Assembly (NCBI GenBank): GCA_025996865.1
Contig: BNTV01000140.1
Span: 1-11,493, forward strand
Direction of reading: 5' to 3'
Length of the DNA stretch: 11,493 nt
Source: Bacteroidia bacterium
Lineage (GTDB): Bacteria; Bacteroidota; Bacteroidia; Bacteroidales; Azobacteroidaceae
Every line of letters begins with the position of its first letter. Positions within the stretch are counted from its first letter, which is position 1. A model generated the notes under the pieces. It was not told the DNA's origin. It did not search any database and saw only the letters and a list, made by a program, of their open reading frames with translations. The translations under genes were made by a program, and so were the position numbers. This document shows, piece after piece, positions 1 to 8,745 of this stretch.

Positions 1-1
1 C

Positions 2-157
2 AGGGTTTGCTTGACACAGTACAACAGGCTTGGCTACATTGTCAATGCCACCCAAATCACGGTTCGTAAAGCGCGAATCAGGCAAAATCCGCCCCCTGAT
101 TTATTTTCGGGAGGCGATGCAAAAAAAAATTTCGAACAACTTTTGTTGGAATTTTGA
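2..157 (+). CDS. C-terminal end of an unidentified protein, cut by the window edge
   Basis: An open frame enters from the left edge and runs 51 codons to a TGA at 155-157. The residues include YNRLGYIVNATQITVRKARI, then a PPPDLFSGG stretch, and the frame ends FEQLLLEF. Base composition is balanced up to about position 120, as in the neighbouring coding regions, and drops sharply to AT-rich after the stop, which supports a real gene end. The start lies outside the window. I do not recognise the family and assign no function. The gene converges with the polysaccharide-utilisation operon and shares the hairpin terminator that follows. The other two plus frames close early in this stretch. Confidence 0.55.
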   Translation, partial: RVCLTQYNRLGYIVNATQITVRKARIRQNPPPDLFSGGDAKKNFEQLLLEF

Positions 158-246
158 AAATATAACTGTTGATTATCAATTAGTTGAAAAGATTATTAGA
201 TTTTTTTAACCAAAAGATGGGACAGGTATGATTTATTTTGAACAAA

Positions 247-283
247 ATCGTGGCAACCTGCGAAAGTTGCCACGATATTTTTT
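247..283. terminator. Strong, probably bidirectional, rho-independent terminator
   Basis: Arms of 11 bases (ATCGTGGCAAC at 247-257 and its exact reverse complement at 266-276) flank the 8-base loop CTGCGAAA. A run of six T follows at 278-283 on the plus strand; on the minus strand the hairpin is followed by a shorter TTTT. It lies 33 bases past the stop of the last operon gene (316) and 90 bases past the stop of the converging gene at 157, so it can serve both. The stretch 158-246 is AT-rich and holds nothing else I can identify. Confidence 0.85.
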
Positions 284-315
284 GTGGATAAGTCGGAATC
301 TCGCTTTGCGTTTTA

Positions 316-1152
316 TCAGGGAATAGTTACCTTCAGTACTTCGTTATAATTATAACGGTATTGCCCTTCAAGCACATAATTGACGCTGGCACCCACGCGG
401 ACAAACACAGTCCGTCCTGAAGGATATGCTGCGGGAGTCGTCACTGTAATCGTTTGCCCCAACTGCGCCTCGAACTCATTACCACCATACGTGCCGGTTC
501 CCGGTAAATTCACCGCGTACTTACTATCTGATTGAGGATAGCCCGGATACGGCGTATGATAGACACAAAATCGCACATGTCTTACATTTAACCAGTTATC
601 GTTGTAACCGATATTGAGCGGCTCAATGAGCGATCTGACCGCATCGCGACTTACCGCCCGGGTGATTTTGAACTGTGCGGTAATGTAACCGTTGCTTACC
701 GTAGGAGTACCTGCCCATTCCACTTTCAGGAAAGGTTGCACCTGAAACTTCACTTCAGTAGTTCCTTTGATTTCGACATTCTGAGAACCGTCGAAAATGA
801 CATCGCCATTATTGTTTTGCCTCACAAGAGGGACAAAAGGGCCATCCACGCGAATGTTATAAGTACCTTTGAACACTTTTGTATTTTGAAACGTACCATC
901 CTGTAAACAGGCAAAATCAAATGGCGTCGCTACTTCCGTAGCCGTCCAACTCAATTCACGCATCCGGATGCGAACGCTGTTACTTGCTTCTCCCTGATCG
1001 GTATAAACCGGCTCTCCGGTGGTAGCATCCACAATAGAGCCTTTCAGTGTTTCTGCCGGCTCAGGATAATTATCTGCTTCGAAAAGTGCACAAGAAGTGA
1101 AGGAAGCAGCAAAGAAAAAACCGAATAATAGGATATAATCTATTTTTTTCAT
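316..1152 (-). CDS. DUF3823 surface lipoprotein of the PUL
   Basis: A 278-residue outer-membrane lipoprotein, probably an accessory glycan-binding protein on the cell surface. The N-terminus has a hydrophobic segment ending in the lipobox SFTSC, with the lipid-bearing Cys at residue 21. A stretch reading DNYPEPAETLKGSIVDATTG follows, which is the usual opening of DUF3823 proteins. An N-terminal beta-sandwich-like domain spans about 35-120, including DGTFQNTKVFKGTYNI (85-100). A second beta-rich domain runs to the C-terminus. Length fits the family. Members are normally encoded directly after susCD, as here, 22 bases after the SusD stop. Binding to pectin fragments is inferred from the neighbouring PL11 lyase; the sequence itself does not show the ligand. 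It is the last gene before the terminator at 247-283. Confidence 0.85.
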   Translation of the reverse strand: MKKIDYILLFGFFFAASFTSCALFEADNYPEPAETLKGSIVDATTGEPVYTDQGEASNSVRIRMRELSWTATEVATPFDFACLQDGTFQNTKVFKGTYNIRVDGPFVPLVRQNNNGDVIFDGSQNVEIKGTTEVKFQVQPFLKVEWAGTPTVSNGYITAQFKITRAVSRDAVRSLIEPLNIGYNDNWLNVRHVRFCVYHTPYPGYPQSDSKYAVNLPGTGTYGGNEFEAQLGQTITVTTPAAYPSGRTVFVRVGASVNYVLEGQYRYNYNEVLKVTIP

Positions 1153-1174
1153 CGTTTACAAATTTAGAAATTAA

Positions 1175-3271
1175 TTATTTACCGGGTTGCTGGTCAATCA
1201 AGGGACTCTTGGCCACTTCGCCCGGAGGCAACGGCAAATAGTAATCGTTGATTGTGAAATTGAATGTAGCACTCTCGATGATACGGGCATCAAAGAAATA
1301 TTTGTCTGCCGCCGTGGAATAAAACGGGAACAGCCCTTTGAACCTTGCGCCTTCTGTCTGGGTGCGTCCATTGATGATTTTGGAATGTTGAATTCGCCAG
1401 CGGCGGATATCCCACAAGTTTTTGTGTTCGAAAGCGAGTTCTTTTTCCCTTTCCCTACGGATTACCTGAAGCCCGGATTCACCTTCCAATTCGGACTTTG
1501 CCGACAATAGTTCGGCACCAGCCCTGTTACGGATTGCCTGAATGGCATCGAAAGCAATCTGTATAGCATCTTCGCCCTCCGGATTCGATTCGTTGGCCAA
1601 TTTGAGTTCGGCAGCCGCTTCAGCAACATTCAACAGAATTTCTGCATACCGCAATATGATAAAATGCTGCTCAGAACGTCCTTCTTGTGTTGACCCTTGT
1701 GGTAAATTCGGATTCAGCCATTTACGGCAGCAAAAACCGGTCGGATTATAACTGAATGATCCGCTTTTTCCGGCAGGGTTGATTCTTTCGCCACCGGGAG
1801 TGGTATAAACTCCGTCGGGAAACAATTCCGGATCTTTATCCTGTTCATTGTCTGTTGGCCCGGTGGCTAAGAAAAGCGTCTTTTTGGTAAATTTTCCTGT
1901 GCCCGTATATGCGTCCATGCTTCTATAAGTGACCGCATTATTATACGAATAATCCACAGTACTATTCCGGGTCATCAGAGGATCAATACCATCGGTAGAA
2001 GGGCCTGTGAAAATACCTGTACGCAAATCTATGATCTGGCCTTTAAATTCTGAACCCGGCAGAATCACAAAGGCTTTCAGACGTGGTTCGGCATTTTTAA
2101 AGATCTCCATCCGGTTGTCAAACAGAAGATACTTTCCATTCTCATCAAATACTTTGACTGTACCGTCAGTATTTTTTTCAATCCCGTCAAACAGTTCCAC
2201 GTAGTCCAGGGTAGGATGATGGCAGTCCGAATATCCGCCTCCCGTCAGTTGCCGCGGAACGGCATAGGCATCATAGCCGTGCGCCTGGTCGGGATACTTG
2301 TATTCCTTGATATACAGATTTTCAACACTATTGATTTCACGAAACATGTCCATCATGTTTTGGCGCTTCACATCCGGGTCGGTAGCATTCGCCCCGTAGA
2401 GTGCATATCCACCTTCCCTCATTACCTGCCGCGCTGCTTTGTAGGATTCCAACAGGTATTTTTTTGAGGCGATGGCTACTGTATTCGGGTCAAATCCAAT
2501 CACACGCACATTCGTTTTCAGACCGAAGCCGGTGATGTTGAGTGCGGTATTGTATTTGGCAACCGTACCTGCATACAACATGGCTTCCGATTTAAAACCC
2601 AATGCCGCATATTTATTGATGTAACCCCGTACCTGGCTTTTGGCGGGCAAAAGAGCAATCGCCTGATCGAAATCAGCCAATACCTGATTCCAGGATTCTT
2701 CTTCGGTGGAACGGGGCACTTCGAGCTGATCAACCGTGTTTTCAGGATATTGAAGCACTTTGGTTACAATCGGGATACCGCCAATACGTTTGGCCATTGC
2801 ATAGAATACATAAGCGCGGGCAAAATAAGCTTGCCCCATATAGTCATTGTAATTGGCCTCCGAAAAATTGGACTTGAAGTCAGGCAAATTTTCGATCAGG
2901 TAATTGGCTTCACGTAACAACGGCCATGCCAGTTCCCAGTACAAACCGTTTCCACCGGAACCTTGGCCGCCGCCTTTACGATCCCAACCCTCTACGTTCA
3001 TCGCCTGTGATCCGCGTCCAAGGGAATGTCCATCATTATTGCCCGGACACACTCCATAGTCATCAAAAAACGAATAGCCCGGTGAATATTTGAAATCTTC
3101 AAAAGGCATTTGAGTGTACATGTGAGCCAGGTAAATCTGTATCCCGGCATCACTTGTCAAAAGATCTTTATCTTGTATGACATTCACAGGCGGGATATCC
3201 AAATCCACACAGGAAGAAAACACACCACCCGTCAAAAATAAAACAAAAATATAATATATTATTTTTTTCAT
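1175..3271 (-). CDS. SusD/RagB-family surface glycan-binding lipoprotein
   Basis: A 698-residue lipoprotein that should form the lid of the SusCD importer, binding oligosaccharide at the surface and passing it to the transporter. The signal peptide ends in the lipobox VFSSC with Cys at 21. Family hallmarks are WPLLREANYLIENL (116-129), YFARAYVFYAMAKRIGGIP (149-167, TPR-like helices), REREKELAFEHKNLWDIRRW near 606-625, and the C-terminal segment YYLPLPPGEVAKSPLIDQQPG. It is longer than the 551 residues of classical SusD but within the range of RagB-type relatives; the extra length is in the glycan-facing middle part. It lies 12 bases after the SusC stop and is surely co-transcribed with it. 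Specificity for rhamnogalacturonan I fragments is inferred from the PL11 gene in the same operon. Confidence 0.95.
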   Translation of the reverse strand: MKKIIYYIFVLFLTGGVFSSCVDLDIPPVNVIQDKDLLTSDAGIQIYLAHMYTQMPFEDFKYSPGYSFFDDYGVCPGNNDGHSLGRGSQAMNVEGWDRKGGGQGSGGNGLYWELAWPLLREANYLIENLPDFKSNFSEANYNDYMGQAYFARAYVFYAMAKRIGGIPIVTKVLQYPENTVDQLEVPRSTEEESWNQVLADFDQAIALLPAKSQVRGYINKYAALGFKSEAMLYAGTVAKYNTALNITGFGLKTNVRVIGFDPNTVAIASKKYLLESYKAARQVMREGGYALYGANATDPDVKRQNMMDMFREINSVENLYIKEYKYPDQAHGYDAYAVPRQLTGGGYSDCHHPTLDYVELFDGIEKNTDGTVKVFDENGKYLLFDNRMEIFKNAEPRLKAFVILPGSEFKGQIIDLRTGIFTGPSTDGIDPLMTRNSTVDYSYNNAVTYRSMDAYTGTGKFTKKTLFLATGPTDNEQDKDPELFPDGVYTTPGGERINPAGKSGSFSYNPTGFCCRKWLNPNLPQGSTQEGRSEQHFIILRYAEILLNVAEAAAELKLANESNPEGEDAIQIAFDAIQAIRNRAGAELLSAKSELEGESGLQVIRREREKELAFEHKNLWDIRRWRIQHSKIINGRTQTEGARFKGLFPFYSTAADKYFFDARIIESATFNFTINDYYLPLPPGEVAKSPLIDQQPGK

Positions 3272-3283
3272 GACACAATATTT

Positions 3284-6200
3284 TTAAAATGTAACATTTA
3301 AACCTAAAGAAACCGTTTTGTTTATTGGGTACATATAACCGGTACTATCTTCCGGATGTTCCGGATCCACGTCCTTCATCTTTGTTAAGGTGAAGATATT
3401 GTATGTGTTCACATAAATCCTCAAACTTTGAACATACCGCTTGACAGGAATGGAATAACCAAATTCCATACTCTTCAGGCGTAAATAGGATGAGTTTACG
3501 GAGTTCACTTCGGAATCCTGCTCAGCTCCGAAGCCCCAACCGACTCCATAAATGTATTTGCCACGAACCCACTCTGTTGCCGGATCATACGGATTGGCGC
3601 CGGGATCGACCGGATGCCATCTGTCCAGAAACTGGGTGCCGGTATTTCCGTTATTTTCCATAGACGGCGCCCTGAGTTGTTCAATGTAGGTATATTTACT
3701 CATACCGGCTCCCTGGAATAACAACTGAAGGTCGAATTTTTTCCATTCGGCATTTGCCAGCAAACTGAAGTTCATCCAAGGTTTGCTACCGAACCTGAAG
3801 ACGTGTTGGTCGTTGCCATTGATTACCCCGTCGCCGTTCCAGTCTTCATATTTGTAATCGCCTAACAGGGTACTGCCGATTCGTGCATTATAGGTATAAA
3901 CATCCTCCCAGGAAGTGAAGCGGCCTGCATCAGTATAATACCAGTTCTGACCGGATCCGCTGCCTGTATTGTTGAGCCGGTTGTTGGAATTACCTTTCCA
4001 GTTTAGCCATGAACTGCCGAAAGGAGCGCTTTCCACATGCAGGGTTTTGATTCTTGTCACGGAGAACAAGCCTTTCAATCCGTAGGATACATTGCCGATT
4101 TTATTCCGGTGGGTCAGTTCCATTTCTAACCCGAAAGTCTGGTCTCCATTCAGGTTTTCATCGGGTAATTGTGCCCCTACTACTGATGGTATCCCTCCGG
4201 TTTTTTTAGCCAGCAGGCCGGTACGGTGGCGGTCAAAATATTCGAATGTTCCACCCAGTAAACCATTCCATGCACTGAAATCCACACCTATATTGAACGT
4301 CTTGGACGTGTACCACGTAATGGCCGGGTTGGTAATTCCCTTGTTTATAGCTCCGTTTACATAATTGCCGTTAAACACATAGCCGCCTACAGCCGTCCGG
4401 TACCAGGTAGAAGGAGCCGGATACACATAACCGGAAATGAATTGGTAGCCTGCTGCTGCATCATCACCTGTAACACCATAAGAGGCACGTAATTTCAGTT
4501 GTTCGATAAACGACAGGGTTGGATTTTTGAAGAAATTTTCTTCTGAAATCCGCCAACCCAGAGAAGCCGCAGGGAAGAAACCGTATTGATGATCTGTTCC
4601 GAATTTGGATGATCCGTCATAACGGAACAGCGCTTCGGCAATGTACTTATCGGCAAATGTATAATTAACCCTGCCCGCCAACGCATTGTTGGCATTCCGG
4701 TACAAGTTGGCCTCATTGGAATTCATTGTGCCCTGTTGGTTACTCGCCACACCGGCAAACAGATAATCGAGAGGGATCGCCAAATCTCTCTGGGCGAGAA
4801 AATTATCCCCCTCCCGTTTTTGTGTTTCCCAAACCACGACGGCATTCACTTTATGTACATCAAACTTACGGTCAAAATTCAGAGATGCTTGCGTCATCAT
4901 CTGGTTTTGCATGTTAGTTGACCGCTGCATCTGGTCGGGACCTTCTTTCAAATACGACTCGTATGCTTGGGCCGCTTCGCTGTACCGGTACTGATTCCAG
5001 GACTTTTTAAACGTTTTCTGGTCGGTACCGTAATAGTCATAACTAAACAAAACTTTTGCAGCCAATCCGTTAATGCCGGGAATATCATAATTCAGGCCGG
5101 CCGATGACTGTAGCCACTTCTTGTTGTTATTTTGGTAACCGGAATAATCTGAATCCGAATATCCAATTGAATTCCACCCTTCCATCAGGCCATGATACAA
5201 CATCGTTTGATCCTGATCGGCATAAGCAGGCCAGTGAGCGCCTGATCGCCAGTAACCGCGAATGATCCACTGCGATTCAAAACGCGGACGATGATCGTTG
5301 TCCATCAAAGCGCTTAGGTTCACATCGAACCGTAACCGATCCGTAATCCGGGTGGACAAATTGGATCGAACATTGTATTTATGGTAGTTTAGGTCACCTG
5401 ATTTGAAAAAGCCTTCCTGAGACTCGTAACCCATACCCACATAATAACCGGTTCTTTTGCTTCCGCCTGTTATGTTCACATTATGCATGGTTTGTGGCGA
5501 CCACTTCGAAAATACGAGATCAGTCCAGTCGGTATCTTTCTGTGCTCCGGTTAGGAAAGCATTGATCTGATCATCGCTAAAGGTATGTGAGCCACCCGAT
5601 CCGTCCACTCCGATACTTCTGCGCCATGCCATTTCGTTAGCCAGCTCCATGTAATCCGCCGAGTTTGCCGGATGCGGAAAACCGGTTGGTACCTGAAATG
5701 TGTAGGAACCTGAATAATTGATTTTCGGCTTGGCGTCAGTTGTTTCACCTTTCCGCGTAGTTACAAGGAATACTCCATTGGCAGAGCGTACACCGTAAAT
5801 TGCGGCAGTTGCATCTTTTAACACTGAAATACTTTCGATGTCATTCGGGTCAATACGTTGAAACGAGGCTTCGTCGCGGGGAATACCATCAATGATAATT
5901 AACGGTGTTCCCATACCGCGTATATCTAATTGCGTGTAGAAAGCGCCCGGTTCGGAAGTCCGCTGGATACTGCGTACTCCGGCCAACTTACCGGTCAGCA
6001 TGTTGACGACATTCTCATTTTTGGTGGTAATCAATTCACCACCTTTCACCTGAGAAACAGCGCCGGTGAGCGTGGCTTTCTTCTGGGTGCCATACCCAAC
6101 GACTAACACTTCATCCAGTGTTTTGAAGTCTTCACTCAGTGTGACAGCGATCTTCGTTTGGTTGCCTACCGCCACTTCCTGCGTTTTGAAGCCAAGGTAG

Positions 6201-6448
6201 CTGATTAACAATACGGCGTCGGTACCAGCAGTAAGATTGAAATTACCGTTCGCATCCGTAACCGTCCCTGTTATTGTTCCTTTTACTGCAACACTTGCGC
6301 CTATAATGGCTTCGCCTTTGCCGTCGGTAACATTGCCTGAAATGGTTTTCCCTCCCTGCGCAAAGGCGGAGAAGGAACAACAGCACACACACAGGAGGCA
6401 TAATAACCCTTGCCTGATTCTTAAAATACTTTCTTTTACATTTCTCAT
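3284..6448 (-). CDS. SusC/RagA-family TonB-dependent outer-membrane transporter
   Basis: A 1054-residue outer-membrane barrel that imports oligosaccharides using TonB energy. The signal peptide ends near AFAQ (about residue 30) and has an odd cysteine-rich core with C17, C20 and C22-C24. A carboxypeptidase-regulatory-like domain follows (about 35-108, starting KTISGNVTDGKGEAIIGASV). Next come the TonB-box-like SusC signature LDEVLVVGYGTQ (111-122) and a plug domain to about 235 with LDIRGMGTPLIIIDGIPRDE and VLKDATAAIYGVRSANGVFL. The rest is the barrel, ending in the aromatic residue of SLGLNVTF. Length and domain order are typical of SusC proteins. It pairs with the SusD gene 12 bases downstream and follows the lyase gene by 79 bases with no terminator between them. 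The glycan specificity is inferred from context. Confidence 0.97.
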   Translation of the reverse strand: MRNVKESILRIRQGLLCLLCVCCCSFSAFAQGGKTISGNVTDGKGEAIIGASVAVKGTITGTVTDANGNFNLTAGTDAVLLISYLGFKTQEVAVGNQTKIAVTLSEDFKTLDEVLVVGYGTQKKATLTGAVSQVKGGELITTKNENVVNMLTGKLAGVRSIQRTSEPGAFYTQLDIRGMGTPLIIIDGIPRDEASFQRIDPNDIESISVLKDATAAIYGVRSANGVFLVTTRKGETTDAKPKINYSGSYTFQVPTGFPHPANSADYMELANEMAWRRSIGVDGSGGSHTFSDDQINAFLTGAQKDTDWTDLVFSKWSPQTMHNVNITGGSKRTGYYVGMGYESQEGFFKSGDLNYHKYNVRSNLSTRITDRLRFDVNLSALMDNDHRPRFESQWIIRGYWRSGAHWPAYADQDQTMLYHGLMEGWNSIGYSDSDYSGYQNNNKKWLQSSAGLNYDIPGINGLAAKVLFSYDYYGTDQKTFKKSWNQYRYSEAAQAYESYLKEGPDQMQRSTNMQNQMMTQASLNFDRKFDVHKVNAVVVWETQKREGDNFLAQRDLAIPLDYLFAGVASNQQGTMNSNEANLYRNANNALAGRVNYTFADKYIAEALFRYDGSSKFGTDHQYGFFPAASLGWRISEENFFKNPTLSFIEQLKLRASYGVTGDDAAAGYQFISGYVYPAPSTWYRTAVGGYVFNGNYVNGAINKGITNPAITWYTSKTFNIGVDFSAWNGLLGGTFEYFDRHRTGLLAKKTGGIPSVVGAQLPDENLNGDQTFGLEMELTHRNKIGNVSYGLKGLFSVTRIKTLHVESAPFGSSWLNWKGNSNNRLNNTGSGSGQNWYYTDAGRFTSWEDVYTYNARIGSTLLGDYKYEDWNGDGVINGNDQHVFRFGSKPWMNFSLLANAEWKKFDLQLLFQGAGMSKYTYIEQLRAPSMENNGNTGTQFLDRWHPVDPGANPYDPATEWVRGKYIYGVGWGFGAEQDSEVNSVNSSYLRLKSMEFGYSIPVKRYVQSLRIYVNTYNIFTLTKMKDVDPEHPEDSTGYMYPINKTVSLGLNVTF

Positions 6449-6527
6449 TTTTTATAAGATTAAATTAACAAATTATTAAAAATTGTTCAGTAAGTGATAA
6501 AAGTACGTGACAATAATAGATGAGTAT

Positions 6528-8360
6528 TCATTTGTTTGTATATTTTCTCAATGAATTTTTCTGCAGTCCCATTTGAGGTGGAGTGATGTAACCTGCTGAA
6601 AAGGATGCCACATGCATCCGGTATTGATGGTCTTGCATCAACGTAACCTTCTTGTTAGAAGCGGGTAGCGTAGAGGAATAAATACGGATTTCTCCCGGAA
6701 ACCTGGTGATGATTTCTTCGCGCCAGTCGCCAAACAGGTCTATGATATAGTCTCCGTAGCTTCCTTGGATGCCTCGTGACAGCGTATCGCCGCCAAACTT
6801 GAAGACTTTGCCTCCGCCAAGAAATTCTTTATAGTCGTCGTCGTCCCAATAGACGAGGATGCCGGGTATGAAGAACGAGTCCGAAAGTCTTTCGCCTTTG
6901 GCTGAGAAGAGGAACGGATGCGTCGGGTCAACGTCTTTTTCCGGTCTTGCATAACATTCCATGCCGGGATGTGCCGGGTCCCAATCACCGATGGTGGCCT
7001 GACCGTGTATATGCCAGGTCTGCTTGTCGTACTCCATGATGTATTCGCCGGTGGCTGCATCCACGAGGCAGAGACCGTTGCGGGGAATACCGGTCTCAAT
7101 GTTGTAGAAAATTTCCAAACCGGGACGTTCGGGGTCAATGTCGGTCACTTCGCTGCCGTCGTTGTGGAACAGGCCGAGGCACCACAGGCCTTTTCCGTCA
7201 TGGTCAATGGCAAACGGGCCGGGGACGAGTTCGTCTTTTCCGTCTTCGTCGATGTCAGCTACACGGATGTTGTGTCCGCCGTTTCCCCAGTATTTTTCGT
7301 TTTCGCCGCTGCTTTCAAAATACCATTCCCTGTTCAGATTTTTGTCTAAGGCTTCGATCTTGATAAGCCCGTAATTCCCCCGTTGCATGATGAGGCTCGG
7401 TTTTTTACCGTCCAGATAGGCTATCCCAAGGAAATTGCGGCTTGTCCAGTCGTAGCTCCGTTGCTTTTCAATGTTTCTGGGAATCCAGTCTCTTTTTTGA
7501 ACGATTTTCCCTGTCATTCCGTCAATTTTCACCAGATATTCGGGACCGGTCAGTACCCGTCCGTCCGGAGAACGCGGGTCGCCTTCGCCTGCTTTGGTAT
7601 AAACTTCCGCTTTGCCGTCGCCATCCAGGTCATATACCATGAAAGGAGCAAGCCAGCCACCTGTTTCAATCGCCCAGCCCATGTCGTAACGCCACAGGAA
7701 TTTACCTTCCGAACTGTATGCCTCTAATTGATACGTGTCTCGGCTGCGAGACCAGCAAGTCTCGCAAGTGCCCGGGTCCACACCAACCAACGCATCCCGG
7801 AGCACCACAAAATCATACGCGCCATCGCCGTCCAGGTCGCCGATGCCGATTTCTTGGACACCCTTGTGAACGTCTTCCAGCAGAATCGAGCGGTAGTTTT
7901 TATCCCCAAGGCTGAAGAATACATACGTTTCGCCGCCCGGCACTTCTTCTTCCCTGCCGTTGACTATTTGGGTCACTTTGTACATGTGCGCCTCGTGGAT
8001 TTTAGGCGTGTTGCCTTCCAGATAGAAATAATCGCTGCCCTTGTCCACGTAGTTGGTCGAGGAGGTAATGGGTTCGCGGTTCACTTTCACATAATCATTG
8101 TCGGGTACGGCGCCAATCAACTTGCGATAGACGTTGAACGCAATGTCTGCCGGGTCGTCTTCCAACAGCCGCCAGCCGATATAGATCGACGAGTCGGCAC
8201 GGGTGAAAGCTACCACGCCGCGGTTTAGAAATTCCGTTTGAACGCCATCGGCATTGTAATGCGCTTTGGATGTTTTCTCCGGTGTACATTGGAAACTTCC
8301 AATCATTACTACTGTCAGCAAAACGAGCGTGCTGATTCCATTAAAAATTTTCTTTCTCAT
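6528..8360 (-). CDS. Family PL11 rhamnogalacturonan lyase (YesW/YesX-like)
   Basis: A 610-residue polysaccharide lyase, expected to cut the rhamnose-galacturonate backbone of rhamnogalacturonan I by beta-elimination. After a hydrophobic N-terminus, Cys25 follows SFQ, a weak lipobox, so it may be a lipoprotein or a periplasmic protein. PL11 features in order are LNRGVVAFTRADSSIYIGWR (45-64), FNVYRK and ITSSTNYVD (98-106), an eight-bladed propeller core with acidic calcium-binding loops DLDGDG (175-180 and 244-249) and DIDEDG (369-374), SRNFLGIAYLDGKKPSLIMQ (307-326), FGDWREEI (543-550), and the C-terminal DHQYRMHVASFSAGYITPPQ (577-596). Length matches the bacterial family. It is the first gene of the operon and predicts pectin side-backbone as substrate. 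Endo versus exo action cannot be told from sequence. The start ATG at 8360 opens the signal sequence MRKKIF. Confidence 0.93.
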   Translation of the reverse strand: MRKKIFNGISTLVLLTVVMIGSFQCTPEKTSKAHYNADGVQTEFLNRGVVAFTRADSSIYIGWRLLEDDPADIAFNVYRKLIGAVPDNDYVKVNREPITSSTNYVDKGSDYFYLEGNTPKIHEAHMYKVTQIVNGREEEVPGGETYVFFSLGDKNYRSILLEDVHKGVQEIGIGDLDGDGAYDFVVLRDALVGVDPGTCETCWSRSRDTYQLEAYSSEGKFLWRYDMGWAIETGGWLAPFMVYDLDGDGKAEVYTKAGEGDPRSPDGRVLTGPEYLVKIDGMTGKIVQKRDWIPRNIEKQRSYDWTSRNFLGIAYLDGKKPSLIMQRGNYGLIKIEALDKNLNREWYFESSGENEKYWGNGGHNIRVADIDEDGKDELVPGPFAIDHDGKGLWCLGLFHNDGSEVTDIDPERPGLEIFYNIETGIPRNGLCLVDAATGEYIMEYDKQTWHIHGQATIGDWDPAHPGMECYARPEKDVDPTHPFLFSAKGERLSDSFFIPGILVYWDDDDYKEFLGGGKVFKFGGDTLSRGIQGSYGDYIIDLFGDWREEIITRFPGEIRIYSSTLPASNKKVTLMQDHQYRMHVASFSAGYITPPQMGLQKNSLRKYTNK

Positions 8361-8489
8361 ATCAAATTAGATTAAAGTGTATAATAATGTATAATATTTT
8401 TATCGAAAATCACTTGAATAAAGCGGTCTGTTTTTTGTTTGTTTTTTCATCTGTACCAAATATTTATTTTTTGTTTATTTTCTTGTTTT

Positions 8490-8520
8490 ACTTTATTTCC
8501 ACTTTATTTTTACTTTATCG
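8490..8520. repeat. Three phased 11-bp repeats upstream of the lyase operon
   Basis: ACTTTATTTCC (8490), ACTTTATTTTT (8501) and ACTTTATCG (8512) start exactly 11 bases apart, close to one helical turn. They lie 130-160 bases upstream of the lyase start and just downstream of the LacI stump. In-phase repeats at a promoter can be binding sites for a regulator or a curved-DNA element; neither is shown. The rest of 8361-8545 is T-rich on the plus strand. I see no confident promoter box for the lyase operon there. Confidence 0.5.
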
Positions 8521-8535
8521 ATTAAGTAAATAAAG
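8502..8535. repeat. Imperfect inverted repeat in the lyase operon leader
   Basis: CTTTATTTTTACTT (8502-8515) pairs with AAGTAAATAAAG (8524-8535), leaving two unpaired T in the left arm and an 8-base loop. It overlaps the second and third phased 11-bp repeats. There is no T-run after it on either strand, so it is not a standard terminator. An operator or weak mRNA structure is possible. Confidence 0.35.
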
Positions 8536-8545
8536 CAGAAAAAAC

Positions 8546-8653
8546 TTATTTCAATTTCAATGTGCATGGCAATATCATTTTGCTGTGCACCCACGATACG
8601 GTTGTTGATGTAAGTCCTAATTCTTTTGCGATGTCTTTCAATAGTACGCCCAT
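8546..8653 (-). pseudogene. LacI-family regulator stump (N-terminal helix-turn-helix only)
   Basis: A 35-codon frame starts at ATG 8653 and stops at TAA 8546-8548. Its first 24 residues read VLLKDIAKELGLTSTTVSWV, a clear match to the LacI DNA-binding helix-turn-helix (pattern VTLKDIAKELGVSxxTVS). Then it goes into unrelated residues (HSKMILPCTLKLK) and ends. LacI regulators are about 330-340 residues, so the hinge helix and the whole sugar-binding domain are gone. It points the same way as the pectin operon and ends 185 bases before the lyase start, so it may have been that operon's regulator; this is inference. A promoter-like sequence is present upstream at 8692-8727. It is too short to dimerise like a normal LacI protein. 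Confidence 0.7.
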
Positions 8654-8691
8654 GATCTTTTTTTTAATTACCTTTAGCGATAAAGTTACTG

Positions 8692-8727
8692 CAAATATAG
8701 AGATAAAAATTTAAAATAGCATACAAA
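8692..8727 (-). promoter_or_regulatory. Bacteroidota-type promoter for the LacI stump
   Basis: On the minus strand TATATTTG (8699-8692) matches the TAnnTTTG -7 box exactly. A TTTG (8727-8724) lies 24 bases upstream, slightly wider than the usual 19-21. The box ends 39 bases before the ATG at 8653. Confidence 0.5.
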
Positions 8728-8745
8728 TTTTTGTGTTTTTTAGTG

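Noticed and set aside
6498..6505. TACTTTTA on the minus strand as a susC promoter box
   Set aside because: It misses the final G of TAnnTTTG and has no TTTG at the right distance. The short gap and absence of a terminator favour read-through from the lyase gene.
7728..8228. A 166-codon open frame on the plus strand inside the lyase gene
   Set aside because: It lies antisense to a clearly conserved PL11 gene, has no recognisable domain, and long antisense frames are common opposite GC-richer genes. The same applies to 6918-7349 and the plus-strand frames inside susC and susD.
8400..8450. A 16-codon basic peptide (MKKQTKNRPLYSSDFR) in the lyase leader
   Set aside because: Too short, no supporting start context, and in a low-complexity AT-rich leader where such frames arise by chance.
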